This document shows positions 30,231 through 39,655 of a DNA stretch of 64,000 nt, one piece after another. The notes under the pieces were generated by a model that did not search any database, was not told the origin of the DNA, and saw nothing but the letters and a program-made list of their open reading frames with translations. The DNA is taken from assembly GCF_036881825.1 (NCBI RefSeq), contig NZ_JBAJMW010000010.1, positions 48,538 through 112,537 of the forward strand. The letters run 5' to 3'. How positions within the stretch are numbered: the first letter of the stretch is position 1; every line of letters starts with the position of its first letter. The DNA comes from Tersicoccus mangrovi. Its GTDB lineage: Bacteria; Actinomycetota; Actinomycetes; Actinomycetales; Micrococcaceae. The position numbers were made by a program, and so were the translations under genes.

Positions 30231-31469
30231 TCATGCCTCGAACAGCCGCTGTCCGATGTACCCGCCAGGGGTCACCCCACCGGGCACCGCGAACAGTCCG
30301 GACCCGGTGTGCCGGAGGTACTCGGCGAGGGCGTCGTTGCGCGCCATGGCCGTCTGCATCGGCACGTAGTGGGTCCGCGGATCGGTGACGAAGGCCAGGA
30401 ACATCAGCCCGGCGTCGAGCTTGCCCAGCCCGTCCGAGCCGTCCGTGTAGTTGTACCCGCGCCGGAGCATCCGCACGCCGTCGTTGCGCGACGGATGCGC
30501 GATGGCGACGTGCGACGTCCGCGCGATCAGGGGGGCACCGTCGTTGCCGGCCCGCGCCAGGTCCGGCTCCGTGAACTCGGTACCGCCCGAGAGCGGGGCG
30601 CCCTCGGTACGGTCCCGCCCGACTACCTGCTCCTGCTCCCGCAGCGACGTGCGGTCCCAGTTCTCGATGTGCATCCGGATCCGCCGCGCCACCAGGTAGG
30701 TGCCACCGGCCATCCAGCCGCCGTCCTCGCCCACCCACACGTGCTCGGCGAGCGCGTCGTTCTCCTCGGCCTTGAGGTTGGCCGTGCCGTCCTTGAAGCC
30801 GAACAGGTTCCGGGGCGTCGCCTGCGCCGTACTGGTCGACGACGTGCGGCCGAAGCCCAGCTGCGACCAGCGCACGCTGACCGTGCCGAAGCCGATGCGC
30901 GCCAGGTTGCGGATCGCGTGGACGGCCACCTGCGGGTCGTCCGCACACGCCTGCACGACGAGGTCCCCGCCCGTGCGCGCCGGCTCGAGCGCGTCCTTGG
31001 GGAAGTGCGGCAGATCGATCAGCGCCGCCGGCCGGTGCTTCGCCAGCCCGAACCGGTCCTTGCCGTCCTTCGTGAACAGCCCGGCGCCGAAGCCGATCGT
31101 GATGGTCAGGTTCGCCGCGTTCAGTCCGAGCGCCTCACCGGTGTCGGTGGGCGGGGAGTCGTACCCCGCGTCGGGACTGAGCGAGCCACCGGCCGTCAGC
31201 GTCGCGGCGGCGTCCGTCCACTGCTCCAGCAGGGCGATCAGCTGGTCCCGCGAATCGGTGACGACGTCGAACGCGGCCAGGTGAAGCCGGTCCTGCGCCG
31301 GCGTGACGATGCCGGCCTGGTGATCGCCGTGGAACGGCACGACGGACGACGCCGGCGCGGCGTCCGGCGCGCGGTCCACGCCGGCGGCGACGGCCGCGGC
31401 ACCGACCGCCGCCGTGACCCCTCCGGTGCCCGCGAGGGCGAGGAAGGACCGACGTCCGAGGCGACTCAC
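30231..31469 (-). CDS. efeB: Dye-decolorizing (DyP-type) heme peroxidase, deferrochelatase EfeB
   Basis: A 412-residue exported peroxidase. The Tat signal GRRSFLALAGTGG is at residues 5-17. The DyP signature GFKDGT (GxxDG with the catalytic Asp) is near residue 215; a proximal heme His candidate is in RTSHVAIAHPS, and MFLAFVTDPRTHYVPMQ is also typical. EfeB acts with EfeO and EfeU in ferrous/heme iron acquisition outside the membrane. It starts with GTG at 31469, 46 bases after the efeO stop, and is last in the efeUOB unit. About 80 bases separate its end from tRNA-Ile. Confidence 0.93.
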   Translation of the reverse strand: MSRLGRRSFLALAGTGGVTAAVGAAAVAAGVDRAPDAAPASSVVPFHGDHQAGIVTPAQDRLHLAAFDVVTDSRDQLIALLEQWTDAAATLTAGGSLSPDAGYDSPPTDTGEALGLNAANLTITIGFGAGLFTKDGKDRFGLAKHRPAALIDLPHFPKDALEPARTGGDLVVQACADDPQVAVHAIRNLARIGFGTVSVRWSQLGFGRTSSTSTAQATPRNLFGFKDGTANLKAEENDALAEHVWVGEDGGWMAGGTYLVARRIRMHIENWDRTSLREQEQVVGRDRTEGAPLSGGTEFTEPDLARAGNDGAPLIARTSHVAIAHPSRNDGVRMLRRGYNYTDGSDGLGKLDAGLMFLAFVTDPRTHYVPMQTAMARNDALAEYLRHTGSGLFAVPGGVTPGGYIGQRLFEA

Positions 31470-31515
31470 GACGAGAACATGTCGAGGCGGGAATATGCAG
31501 CGGAGAGCATAGATG

Positions 31516-32703
31516 TCACGCGACGACGGCGCCGGTCAGCTTCGCCAGTGGCTCGCTGAGGGCGTCGACCCTGGTCGACAAGGTCTTCACCTGCGCGGGG
31601 GTCAGGTCCGTGTAGGAGACGAACCCGTCGCCCTTCCGGTACTGGTCCAACTCCTTCTGCAGGGCGTCGAACCGGGTGCTCAGCGTGGTGGCCAGCGCCT
31701 TGTCCTTGGCCTCGAGCGCCGGACGGAGGCTGGTGAAGGCGATGCGGGCCCCGTCGACGTTGGCCTGGAAGTCCCACAGGTCGGTGTGGGAGAAGGCCTC
31801 CTCCTCGCCCGTGATCTTGCCGGTGGCCACCTCGTCGAGCAGCTCCTTCGCACCGTTGCCGAGCTGCGCGGGCGTCAGCGTCGCCGCCGTCGTCCGCTTC
31901 GCCAGCTCCTTCGTGTCCGCCAGCAGCTGGTCGGCCACCGTGGTCCGCTGAGCCGCGGTCAGGGCGGTGTACCCGGTGGCCGGCGGCCACAGGTCCTTCT
32001 CCAGCCGGTGCCAGCCGGTCCAGGTCTGGCCCTTCTCCAGGTCCGCCTCGCGGGCGTCGATCCGCGGGTCGAGGTCCCCGAAGGACTCGGCGACCGGCTC
32101 GATCCGCTCCCAGTGGCTGCGGGTGGACGCGTACAGGGCACGCGCACCGGCGGTGTCGCCCGCCTTCACGGCGGCGACGAACTTCGCGGTCCCGGTGACC
32201 AGCTGCTCGGTCTGCTCCTTCACGTACGCGCGGTACTGCGTCGTCGCCGTGGTCAGCAGCTGCTGGGAGGAGGCGTCGGCGTACACGGGTTTGCCCGAGT
32301 CGGTGACCGTGAAGCCGGCGCGGATGCCCTGACCGCTCATACCCGGCTTGCACGCGGTGCGATAGCTGCCGGCGGGCGCCTGCACGATGAGGTCGCGGCT
32401 CAATCCGGGCCCGACGTTCTCCACCTCGCCGACGATCCGCACGCCGTCCTGCGCGAACACGTAGAACTCGGTGACCTGGCTGCCCTTGTTGGTGACCCGG
32501 AAGGTCACGTTGCCGCTGGGCGCCTGCGTCGAGGAGAGGGTGCAGGCGTCGTCGGTGCTCGTGACGGTCACGGCGCCCGACGCGGCGCTACCGCCGGTCG
32601 AGGCAGCCTGCGGGGTGTTGGGGGTGCAGGCCGTCAGCGCGAGGGACGCGGCACCGAGGACCAGGGCAGCGGGCAGCCACCGACGACGGGGGTCGACCAG
32701 CAT
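31516..32703 (-). CDS. efeO: Iron uptake lipoprotein EfeO (imelysin-like, M75)
   Basis: A 395-residue lipoprotein: signal peptide with lipobox LALTAC, the lipidated Cys at residue 26, then a cupredoxin-like domain (about residues 50-130) and an imelysin/M75 domain. The HxxE-like element is represented by WTGWHRLEKDLWP. EfeO binds iron outside the membrane and hands it to the EfeU permease. It begins 3 bases after the efeU stop, so translation is probably coupled. Length is normal for full-length EfeO. Confidence 0.93.
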   Translation of the reverse strand: MLVDPRRRWLPAALVLGAASLALTACTPNTPQAASTGGSAASGAVTVTSTDDACTLSSTQAPSGNVTFRVTNKGSQVTEFYVFAQDGVRIVGEVENVGPGLSRDLIVQAPAGSYRTACKPGMSGQGIRAGFTVTDSGKPVYADASSQQLLTTATTQYRAYVKEQTEQLVTGTAKFVAAVKAGDTAGARALYASTRSHWERIEPVAESFGDLDPRIDAREADLEKGQTWTGWHRLEKDLWPPATGYTALTAAQRTTVADQLLADTKELAKRTTAATLTPAQLGNGAKELLDEVATGKITGEEEAFSHTDLWDFQANVDGARIAFTSLRPALEAKDKALATTLSTRFDALQKELDQYRKGDGFVSYTDLTPAQVKTLSTRVDALSEPLAKLTGAVVA

Positions 32704-32706
32704 CGA

Positions 32707-33582
32707 TCAGGCTTCCTTCGCGACGGGCAGACCGGTGCGGGCGGTACGTCCGGCGCGCACGGCGGCGGGACTGCCCGGGGCCGGCCGGCGGACCACGCGC
32801 AGGTAGACGGCGAGGGTGATGCCGACGTAGAGCAGCCACGCGATCGCCTGCAGCCAGGTCGTCTCCGCCGAGAGGTTGAAGATGCCCTTGAGCAGGGTCC
32901 CGTACCAGCTGGCCGGCGGGATGACGGCGCTCAGGTCGAACGCGAGAGCGTCCACGCCCGGCAGGATGCGGGCCTCCTGCAGGTCGTGCAGCCCGTAGGC
33001 CAGCACGCCGCCGGCGATGACGATGAGCAGCGCCCCGGTCCAGCGGAAGAAGACGCCGAGGTTGAGCTTGATGGTGCCGCGGCCGATGAGCCACCCGATG
33101 ACGATGGCGGTCGCGATGCCGGCGAGGGAGCCGACGAGCGGCTGCCAGGTCTGGCCGGTCGATTGGGCGGCAGCCCACAGGAACAGCGCGGTCTCGAGTC
33201 CTTCGCGGCCGACGGTGACGGCGGCGACGACGGCGACGGCCCAGCCGCCGGCGGTCGTGGCGGCGTCCATCCGCGTGGTCAGCGTCGTGCCGAGGGAGCG
33301 GGCGGTGCGGGCCATCCAGAACACCATGCCGGTGACGAGGGCGACGGCGACGATCGACAGACCGCCGCCGATGGCTTCCTGGGCCTCGAAGGTCAGCCCC
33401 TGCGGCCCGAAGGTCAGCAGGGCGCCGAAGGCGGCGCTGAGCACGACGGCGACGGCGACGCCGGCCCACAGGCGCGGGATGAGCGCCGTCCGGCCGGTCC
33501 GGCGCAGATAGGCCAGCAGCAGCACGAGCAGCAGGGCCGCTTCGAGCCCTTCGCGCAGGCCGATCAGGTAGTTCCCGGTCAC
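32707..33582 (-). CDS. efeU: FTR1-type iron permease EfeU
   Basis: A 291-residue permease with seven membrane helices. The two ferric-iron REGLE motifs are intact: LREGLEAALL at residues 9-18 and GREGLETALF near residue 125. It moves iron across the cytoplasmic membrane after oxidation by EfeB/EfeO. GTG at 33582 with GGAG 8 bases upstream. It is the first gene of efeUOB, behind a DtxR-type box. Confidence 0.93.
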   Translation of the reverse strand: MTGNYLIGLREGLEAALLLVLLLAYLRRTGRTALIPRLWAGVAVAVVLSAAFGALLTFGPQGLTFEAQEAIGGGLSIVAVALVTGMVFWMARTARSLGTTLTTRMDAATTAGGWAVAVVAAVTVGREGLETALFLWAAAQSTGQTWQPLVGSLAGIATAIVIGWLIGRGTIKLNLGVFFRWTGALLIVIAGGVLAYGLHDLQEARILPGVDALAFDLSAVIPPASWYGTLLKGIFNLSAETTWLQAIAWLLYVGITLAVYLRVVRRPAPGSPAAVRAGRTARTGLPVAKEA

Positions 33583-33602
33583 CGTGGTCTCCTCACCTCA
33601 AC

Positions 33603-33621
33603 TCAGGTGAGCCTTACCTCA
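33603..33621 (-). promoter_or_regulatory. DtxR/IdeR-type iron box before efeUOB
   Basis: On the minus strand TGAGGTAAGGCTCACCTGA matches the 19-base DtxR/IdeR consensus TTAGGTTAGGCTAACCTAA at 15 of 19 positions and is nearly palindromic. It lies 10 bases downstream of the predicted -10, covering the likely transcription start, so iron-loaded repressor would block transcription. Confidence 0.75.
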
Positions 33622-33631
33622 CCCGACAACG

Positions 33632-33661
33632 AGGTTAGACCGAGGAAACCCAATTACACAA
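33632..33661 (-). promoter_or_regulatory. Probable efeUOB promoter
   Basis: On the minus strand TTGTGT (33661-33656) and TAACCT (33637-33632) are 18 bases apart, directly upstream of the DtxR-type box and about 50 bases before the efeU start. Confidence 0.5.
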
Positions 33662-33719
33662 CACGAGCCTTCCGTATTGCGCCGACGTGCTCCGGGGCGG
33701 GGATGCTCCCCGCCCGGCG

Positions 33720-34403
33720 TCAGTCGTCGGTGAGGGTGACGCCGATGCCGCCGACGAGCGTCGACGTGATGTTGTACAGCACGGCGGCGAGCACGGAGAG
33801 AGCGGTGAGCAGGAAGATGTTCGTGACGGCGACGACCGTGGCGAACGAGGCCACCTGGCCGAGCGACGCGTAGGTCCGCAGGTCGAAGCTGTTACTGCCG
33901 CCCACTTCGCCGAGCATCTGGTTGATCCGCGTGAAGATGCCGGTCAGGTCCAGCACCGTCCACAGCACGATCGACGCGACGACGGTGATGGTGCCGAGGG
34001 CCACGGACAGCAGGAAGGCCATCTTCAGCACCGACCACGGGTCGATCTTGCTCACCAGCAGGCGGGCGCGGCGGACCTTGGTCTTCTGCGGGGGGCGCAC
34101 CAGCTTCGGCGCGGGCCGCGCGCCGGAATCCCGCGGGTCGCGGCCGGTGGCCGAGCCCTGGGCGGGCCGGTTCGCGGAGGTCGCGGGGCGGGGGGACTGC
34201 GTCCTGGAGGACGTGGCGGGGGCTGCGGTCCGGCCGGCGGTGCCGGTGCGGCCGGACGTCGAGGGGGCCCGGTCCGGCCGACTCGGGGCGCGACCGGTCG
34301 CAGCGTCACGGAGGCCGGTGCCCTTGGCCTTCATCCGTTCCAGGGCATCCGACCGCTGGCCGGGTCCGCCACGGCCGTCACCGCTGGGCTTGTTGGAGCT
34401 CAC
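33720..34403 (-). CDS. DUF3566 family membrane protein downstream of gyrA
   Basis: A 227-residue protein. Residues 1-105 are disordered and rich in Pro, Arg, Ser, Thr and Gly. The DUF3566 domain follows: RARLLVSKIDPWSVLKMAFLLS with the first membrane helix, TITVVASIVLWTVLDLTGIF, then a loop and a second helix SFATVVAVTNIFLLTALSVLAAVLYN. The family is conserved behind gyrA in actinobacteria. GTG at 34403 overlaps the gyrA stop as GTGA, so it is translationally coupled. Function unknown; a link to cell division or envelope has been suggested by position only. Confidence 0.9.
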   Translation of the reverse strand: MSSNKPSGDGRGGPGQRSDALERMKAKGTGLRDAATGRAPSRPDRAPSTSGRTGTAGRTAAPATSSRTQSPRPATSANRPAQGSATGRDPRDSGARPAPKLVRPPQKTKVRRARLLVSKIDPWSVLKMAFLLSVALGTITVVASIVLWTVLDLTGIFTRINQMLGEVGGSNSFDLRTYASLGQVASFATVVAVTNIFLLTALSVLAAVLYNITSTLVGGIGVTLTDD

Positions 34404-37108
34404 TGCCTACCTCCGTCGTCGACGCTTCCGTCGGACGACGCACCATCGGACGAGCCGTCCGCGCTGCCGCCGTCGTCGGGATCGGCGGTCGCGACCGCCT
34501 CGGATTGCTGGTCCAACGGTACTTCATCAGCACCCGCACCTTCGGTCGGGGCAGGGCTCACCGCGGTGGTGTCGGCTTCCACGGCGGCGGCCACCTCCTC
34601 CTCGATGCGCGACTCGGAGTTCAGGGCGACGCCGATGATCCGGTCGTCCTTGTCGGGCTTGGCGAAGATCACGCCCATGGTGTCGCGGCCCTTGGCGGGC
34701 ACGCCGGAGACGGCGGACCGCACCACCTTCCCCTTCTCCATGATGACGAGCACCTCGTCGCCCTCCTGGACGATGCCGGCGCCCACGAGCTCGCCGCGCT
34801 CCTCGACGACCTTGGCCACCTTGATGCCGAGGCCGCCGCGGCCCTGCACCCGGTACTGGTCCACCGGGGTGCGCTTGGCGTAGCCGCCGTCGGTCACCAC
34901 GAAGACGAAGGCGTCCTCGCTCACGACGTCCGCCGCGAGCAGTTCGTCCCCGTCGCGGAACTTCATGCCGGTGACGCCGGAGGTGGCGCGGCCCATCGGG
35001 CGCAGCGCCTCGTCCGTCGCCTGGAAGCGCAGGGACTGGGCCTTGCGGGAGACGAGCAGGATGTCGTCGTCCTCGGACACCAGCTTGGCGGAGACCAGCT
35101 CGTCGCCGTCGCGCAGGTTGATCGCGATGACGCCGGCGGACCGGGTCGAGTCGTAGTCGGCCAGGCGGGTCTTCTTCACCAGGCCCTTGCGGGTGGCCAG
35201 CATCAGGTAGGGCGCCTGCTGGTAGTCCTTCAGCGCCAGCACCTGGGCGATGGTCTCGTCCGGCTGGAAGGGCAGGAGGTTGGCGACGTGCTGGCCGCGG
35301 GCGTCCCGGCTGCCCTCGACCAGGTCGTACGCCTTCGCGCGGTACACCCGGCCGAGGTTGGTGAAGAACAGCAGCCAGTTGTGCGTCGTCGTGATGAAGA
35401 AGTGGTCCACGACGTCGTCGGCGCGCAGCTGCGCCCCGCGCACGCCCTTGCCGCCGCGCTGCTGCACCCGGTACTGGTCGGTGCGGGTCCGCTTGACGTA
35501 GCCGCCCCGGGTGATGGTGACGACCATGTCCTCCTCGGGGATCAGGTCCTCCATGCTCATGTCACCGTCGTAGCCGAGCAGGATCTCGGTGCGCCGGTCG
35601 TCGCCGTGGCGGTCGACGATCTCGGCGAGCTCCTCGCTGACGATCTGCCGCTGCCGGGCGGGGGACTCGAGGATGGCGTTGTAGTCCGCGATCGCCTCCT
35701 CCAGCTCGGCGAACCGGTCCTGGATCTTCTGCCGTTCCAGGGCGGCGAGCCGGCGCAGCTGCATCTCGAGGATGGCGCGGGCCTGCAGCTCGTCGATCGA
35801 GAGCAGCTCGATCAGCCCGTCACGGGCGTCCTCGACCGTGGACGAGCGCCGGATCAGGGCGATCACCTCGTCCAGCGCGTCCAGGGCCGCGAGCAGGCCG
35901 CGCAGGATGTGCGCCTCCTCCTCGGCCTTGCGCAGCCGGAACCGGGTGCGCCGGACGATGACGTCCAACTGGTGGGTGACCCAGTGCCGGATGAACGCGT
36001 CGAGGGAGAGGGTGCGCGGCACCCCGTCGACGATCGCCAGCATGTTCGCGGAGAAGTTCTCCTGCAGCGACGTGTGCTTGTACAGGTTGTTGAGCACGAC
36101 CTTGGCGACGGCGTCGCGCTTGAGCACGATGACGAGGCGCTGGCCGGTGCGGCCCGAGGTCTCGTCCCGCAGGTCGGCGATGCCGGAGATGCGGCCGTCC
36201 TTGACCAGCTCGGCGATCTTGATCGCCAGGTTGTCGGGGTTGGCCTGGTAGGGCAGCTCGGTGACGACGAGGCAGGTGCGGCCCTGCAGTTCCTCGACGT
36301 TGACGACGGCGCGCATCGTGATGGAACCGCGGCCCGTGCGGTACGCGTCCTCGATGCCCTTGTGGCCGAGGATCTGCGCGTGGGTCGGGAAGTCGGGGCC
36401 CTTGATGCGCTTGAGCAGCTCGGTCAGCAGCTCGTCCTTGGTGGCCTCGGGGTGCTCGAGATACCACTGGACGCCGTCGGCCACCTCGCGCAGGTTGTGC
36501 GGCGGGATGTTCGTGGCCATGCCGACCGCGATGCCGGAGGACCCGTTGACCAGCAGGTTCGGAAACCGGGCCGGCAGCACGGTGGGCTCCTGGTCGCGGC
36601 CGTCGTAGTTGTCCTGGAAGTCGACGGTCTCCTGCTCGATGTCCCGGACCATGTCCAGGGACAGCGGGGCCATCTTCGTCTCGGTGTACCGGGGGGCGGC
36701 CGCGCCGTCGTTGCCCGGGGAGCCGAAGTTGCCCTGGCCGAGCGCCAGCGGGTAGCGCAGCGTCCAGTCCTGGATGAGCCGGACGAGGGCGTCGTAGATC
36801 GCCAGGTCACCGTGCGGGTGGTAGGTACCCATGACGTCACCGACGACGCGGGCACTCTTGCTGAACGCACGGTCCGGCCGGTAGCCGCCGTCGTACATCG
36901 CGTAGAGGATGCGCCGGTGCACGGGCTTGAGACCGTCCCGCACGTCGGGCAGCGCGCGGCCGATGATGACGGCCATCGCGTAGTCCAGGTACGAGCGCTG
37001 CATCTCGGTCTGCAGGTCGACCTGCTCGACGCGATCGGTCAGCACCTCGCCCTCGACCGGGGTCGGCTCCTCGGTGCCCTCGGGGTTCTCCGGGGTCTCG
37101 TCGCTCAT
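34400..37108 (-). CDS. gyrA: DNA gyrase subunit A
   Basis: A 902-residue type II topoisomerase subunit. The N-terminal winged-helix/tower domain has RALPDVRDGLKPVHRRILY and the catalytic Tyr in AAAPRYTETKMAPLS. In the quinolone-determining region HPHGDLAIYDALVRL carries an Ala at the usual Ser position, two residues after Gly-Asp-Leu. The C-terminal beta-pinwheel contains the GyrA box as QQRGGKGVRG, and a 60-residue acidic Ser/Asp-rich tail ends the protein. With GyrB it introduces negative supercoils. It starts 97 bases after gyrB. Confidence 0.97.
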   Translation of the reverse strand: MSDETPENPEGTEEPTPVEGEVLTDRVEQVDLQTEMQRSYLDYAMAVIIGRALPDVRDGLKPVHRRILYAMYDGGYRPDRAFSKSARVVGDVMGTYHPHGDLAIYDALVRLIQDWTLRYPLALGQGNFGSPGNDGAAAPRYTETKMAPLSLDMVRDIEQETVDFQDNYDGRDQEPTVLPARFPNLLVNGSSGIAVGMATNIPPHNLREVADGVQWYLEHPEATKDELLTELLKRIKGPDFPTHAQILGHKGIEDAYRTGRGSITMRAVVNVEELQGRTCLVVTELPYQANPDNLAIKIAELVKDGRISGIADLRDETSGRTGQRLVIVLKRDAVAKVVLNNLYKHTSLQENFSANMLAIVDGVPRTLSLDAFIRHWVTHQLDVIVRRTRFRLRKAEEEAHILRGLLAALDALDEVIALIRRSSTVEDARDGLIELLSIDELQARAILEMQLRRLAALERQKIQDRFAELEEAIADYNAILESPARQRQIVSEELAEIVDRHGDDRRTEILLGYDGDMSMEDLIPEEDMVVTITRGGYVKRTRTDQYRVQQRGGKGVRGAQLRADDVVDHFFITTTHNWLLFFTNLGRVYRAKAYDLVEGSRDARGQHVANLLPFQPDETIAQVLALKDYQQAPYLMLATRKGLVKKTRLADYDSTRSAGVIAINLRDGDELVSAKLVSEDDDILLVSRKAQSLRFQATDEALRPMGRATSGVTGMKFRDGDELLAADVVSEDAFVFVVTDGGYAKRTPVDQYRVQGRGGLGIKVAKVVEERGELVGAGIVQEGDEVLVIMEKGKVVRSAVSGVPAKGRDTMGVIFAKPDKDDRIIGVALNSESRIEEEVAAAVEADTTAVSPAPTEGAGADEVPLDQQSEAVATADPDDGGSADGSSDGASSDGSVDDGGRQ

Positions 37109-37205
37109 GCTGGGAATCCTTCTCTCATCTCACGGCCGGCCGTCGTGGGGACGACGGCGGCCGCGCGGGTGCGGTGACGGGTGCCGGCACCGGGCCGGCC
37201 GACGG

Positions 37206-39356
37206 TCAGATGTCGAGGAACCGGACGTCCTTGGCGTTCTGCTGGATGAAGGCGCGCCGCGAGTCGACGTCCTCGCCCATCAGCACGGCGAACACCTGGT
37301 CCGCCGCGGCCGCGTCGTCCATGGTCACCTGCAGCAGGGTGCGGTGGTCGGGGTCCATGGTCGTCTCCCACAGCTCCGTGTAGTCCATCTCGCCGAGACC
37401 CTTGTAGCGCTGGATGCCGTTGTCCTTGGGCATCCGGCGGCCGTGGGAGAGCCCGTCGGCGACGACGGCGTCCCGCTCCCGGTCGCTGTAGACGTAGTCG
37501 TGCGCGGCGTTGGACCACTTGATCTTGTACAGCGGCGGCTGGGCCAGGTAGACGAAGCCGTGCTCGATCAGCGGCCGCATGTACCGGAACAGCAGGGTCA
37601 GCAGCAGCGTGGTGATGTGCTGGCCGTCGACGTCGGCATCGGCCATCAGCACGATCTTGTGGTACCGGGCCTTGGTGATGTCGAAGTCCTCGCCGATGCC
37701 GGCGCCGAACGCCGTGATCATCGCCTGGACCTCGTTGTTGTTCAGGGCCTTGTCCAGCCGGGCGCGCTCGACGTTGAGGATCTTGCCGCGCAGCGGCAGC
37801 ACCGCCTGCGTCATCGGGTCGCGGCCGCGCACGGCCGAACCGCCGGCCGAGTCACCCTCGACCATGTAGATCTCGCTCCTGGACGGGTCCTTCGACGAGC
37901 AGTCCTTGAGCTTGCCGGGCATGCCGCCGGACTCGAGCAGCCCCTTGCGGCGGGTCGACTCGCGCGCCTTGCGTGCGGCGATGCGGGCCTGGGAGGCCTG
38001 GATCGCCTTACGGATGACGTCCCGCGCGGGCCCCGGGTTGCGCTCGAACCAGTCGCCGAGCTGGTCGGAGACCACGCGCTGGACGAAGGTCTTCGCCTCG
38101 GAGTTGCCGAGCTTGGTCTTGGTCTGCCCCTCGAACTGCGGCTCGCCGAGCTTGATCGAGATGACGGCCGTCAGACCCTCACGGATGTCGTCACCGGTGA
38201 GGTTGTCGTCCTTCTCCCGGAGGATGTTCTTCTCGCGTGCGTAGCGGTTGACCAGTGTGGTCAGCGCGGCGCGGAAGCCCTCCTCGTGGGTGCCGCCCTC
38301 GTGGGTGTTGATCGTGTTGGCGTACGTGTGCACGCTCTCCGAGTACGCCGTCGTCCACTGCATCGCCAGCTCGAGGGCGATCTTGCGCTCCTTGTCCTCG
38401 GCCTCCAGCGCGATCACCTCGTCGTTGATGACCTCGGTGCGCTTGGACGAGTTGAGGAACGTGACGTAGTCGAGCAGACCGTTCTCGTACTGGTAGACGA
38501 CCTCGCGGTGCTTCGGCTCGGCGGCCTCGTCCGCGGCGTCGCCGTCGGCGATCTCCTCGCCGACCTCCTCGGCCACCCGCTCGTCGGTGAGCGTGATCTT
38601 CAGGCCCTTGTTCAGGAACGCCATCTGCTGGAACCGGGCGCGGAGCGTCTCGAAGTCGTAGTCGACGCTCTCGAAGATCGAGTCGTCCGCGTAGAACGTC
38701 TGGGTGGTGCCCGTCTCGTCGGTGGCCTCCCCCTTCACCAGCTCGGTGACCGGGTGGCCACCGTCGGCGAACGACTGGCGCCACACGTGGCCCTGCTGGC
38801 GGACCTCCGTGTCGACCCGGCGGGAGAGGGCGTTGACGACGGAGATGCCCACCCCGTGCAGGCCGCCCGAGACCGCGTAGCCGGAGCCGCCGAACTTCCC
38901 GCCCGCGTGCAGGATGGTCATGACCACCTCGACGGTGGGCTTCTTCTCGGTCGGGTGCATGCCGACGGGGATGCCGCGGCCGTCGTCGACGACGCGCACC
39001 CCGCCGTCGGCCGTGAGCGTCACCTCGATGTGGGTGGCGTGACCGGCGAGGGCCTCGTCCACGGAGTTGTCGACGACCTCGTAGACCAGGTGGTGCAGGC
39101 CGCGGGGACCGGTGGAGCCGATGTACATGCCGGGCCGCTTGCGCACGGCCTCGAGCCCCTTGAGGACGGTGATGTCACTCGCGCCGTACTGGCCGTCGGT
39201 CACGCCCGGCCGGGGTGACGGAGGGGTGACGGGTGTGCCGCCGACCGACGGGTCCGCGCTGTTCGCCTCCGTTGACGGCGGTACCGCCGGGGTCCCTGCC
39301 GGGAGGTCGGTGGGCTGGGGCTGAGTGGTTCCGTCGTCGGGAAGGTTGGCTGACAC
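37206..39356 (-). CDS. gyrB: DNA gyrase subunit B
   Basis: A 716-residue ATPase subunit. About 60 disordered Pro/Thr-rich residues precede the GHKL domain (KGLEAVRKRPGMYIGSTG; VVDNSVDEALAG; DDGRGIPVG; GGLHGVGISVVNALS). The transducer and TOPRIM follow: MVEGDSAGGSA with the catalytic Glu, MADADVDGQHI with the metal Asp pair, and the C-terminal IQRYKGLGEMD. GTG at 39356 is the most upstream start fitting the family; the N-terminal tail is longer than in many gyrases, and ASDITVLKGLEAV might be the more conserved beginning. Confidence 0.96.
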   Translation of the reverse strand: MSANLPDDGTTQPQPTDLPAGTPAVPPSTEANSADPSVGGTPVTPPSPRPGVTDGQYGASDITVLKGLEAVRKRPGMYIGSTGPRGLHHLVYEVVDNSVDEALAGHATHIEVTLTADGGVRVVDDGRGIPVGMHPTEKKPTVEVVMTILHAGGKFGGSGYAVSGGLHGVGISVVNALSRRVDTEVRQQGHVWRQSFADGGHPVTELVKGEATDETGTTQTFYADDSIFESVDYDFETLRARFQQMAFLNKGLKITLTDERVAEEVGEEIADGDAADEAAEPKHREVVYQYENGLLDYVTFLNSSKRTEVINDEVIALEAEDKERKIALELAMQWTTAYSESVHTYANTINTHEGGTHEEGFRAALTTLVNRYAREKNILREKDDNLTGDDIREGLTAVISIKLGEPQFEGQTKTKLGNSEAKTFVQRVVSDQLGDWFERNPGPARDVIRKAIQASQARIAARKARESTRRKGLLESGGMPGKLKDCSSKDPSRSEIYMVEGDSAGGSAVRGRDPMTQAVLPLRGKILNVERARLDKALNNNEVQAMITAFGAGIGEDFDITKARYHKIVLMADADVDGQHITTLLLTLLFRYMRPLIEHGFVYLAQPPLYKIKWSNAAHDYVYSDRERDAVVADGLSHGRRMPKDNGIQRYKGLGEMDYTELWETTMDPDHRTLLQVTMDDAAAADQVFAVLMGEDVDSRRAFIQQNAKDVRFLDI

Positions 39357-39655
39357 AGGCGCGTCCGGCTCCTCGTGATCGAGACGTGCGCGACGGCGGA
39401 AGCCGCGCGCACCATGACACGTGCCGTCGGCGCGCCTCCGCAGGAGGGCACAGGGGCTACCGAACGGTAGCCCTCCGGCACACTCTGTCGATTCTACCGT
39501 GTGGCTGCGCCCGGAATGCGCTCATCATGCCGTGGGCACAATTCTTTGCCGGATCTGGCCGGTCAACGGAGCACCGCATGGGGCCGTCCTCGTCCGCCGG
39601 GGTCCCAGACGCTCTCCTGCCGGATTTCGGCGTCCGCCGAATTCGCGGCCGCCGT
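39357..39655. other. Gap between dciA and gyrB
   Basis: About 300 bases. A hairpin GGGCTACCG/CGGTAGCCC at about 39452-39472 lies upstream of gyrB and could be a dciA terminator or part of the gyrB leader. Below it is GC-rich sequence without a convincing gene. Confidence 0.5.

Noticed and set aside
34505..37177. 890-codon open frame on the plus strand
   Set aside because: It is antisense to gyrA, which is unmistakable; long antisense frames are expected at this GC content.
37074..39218. 714-codon plus-strand frame
   Set aside because: Antisense to gyrB, low-complexity composition, no domain.
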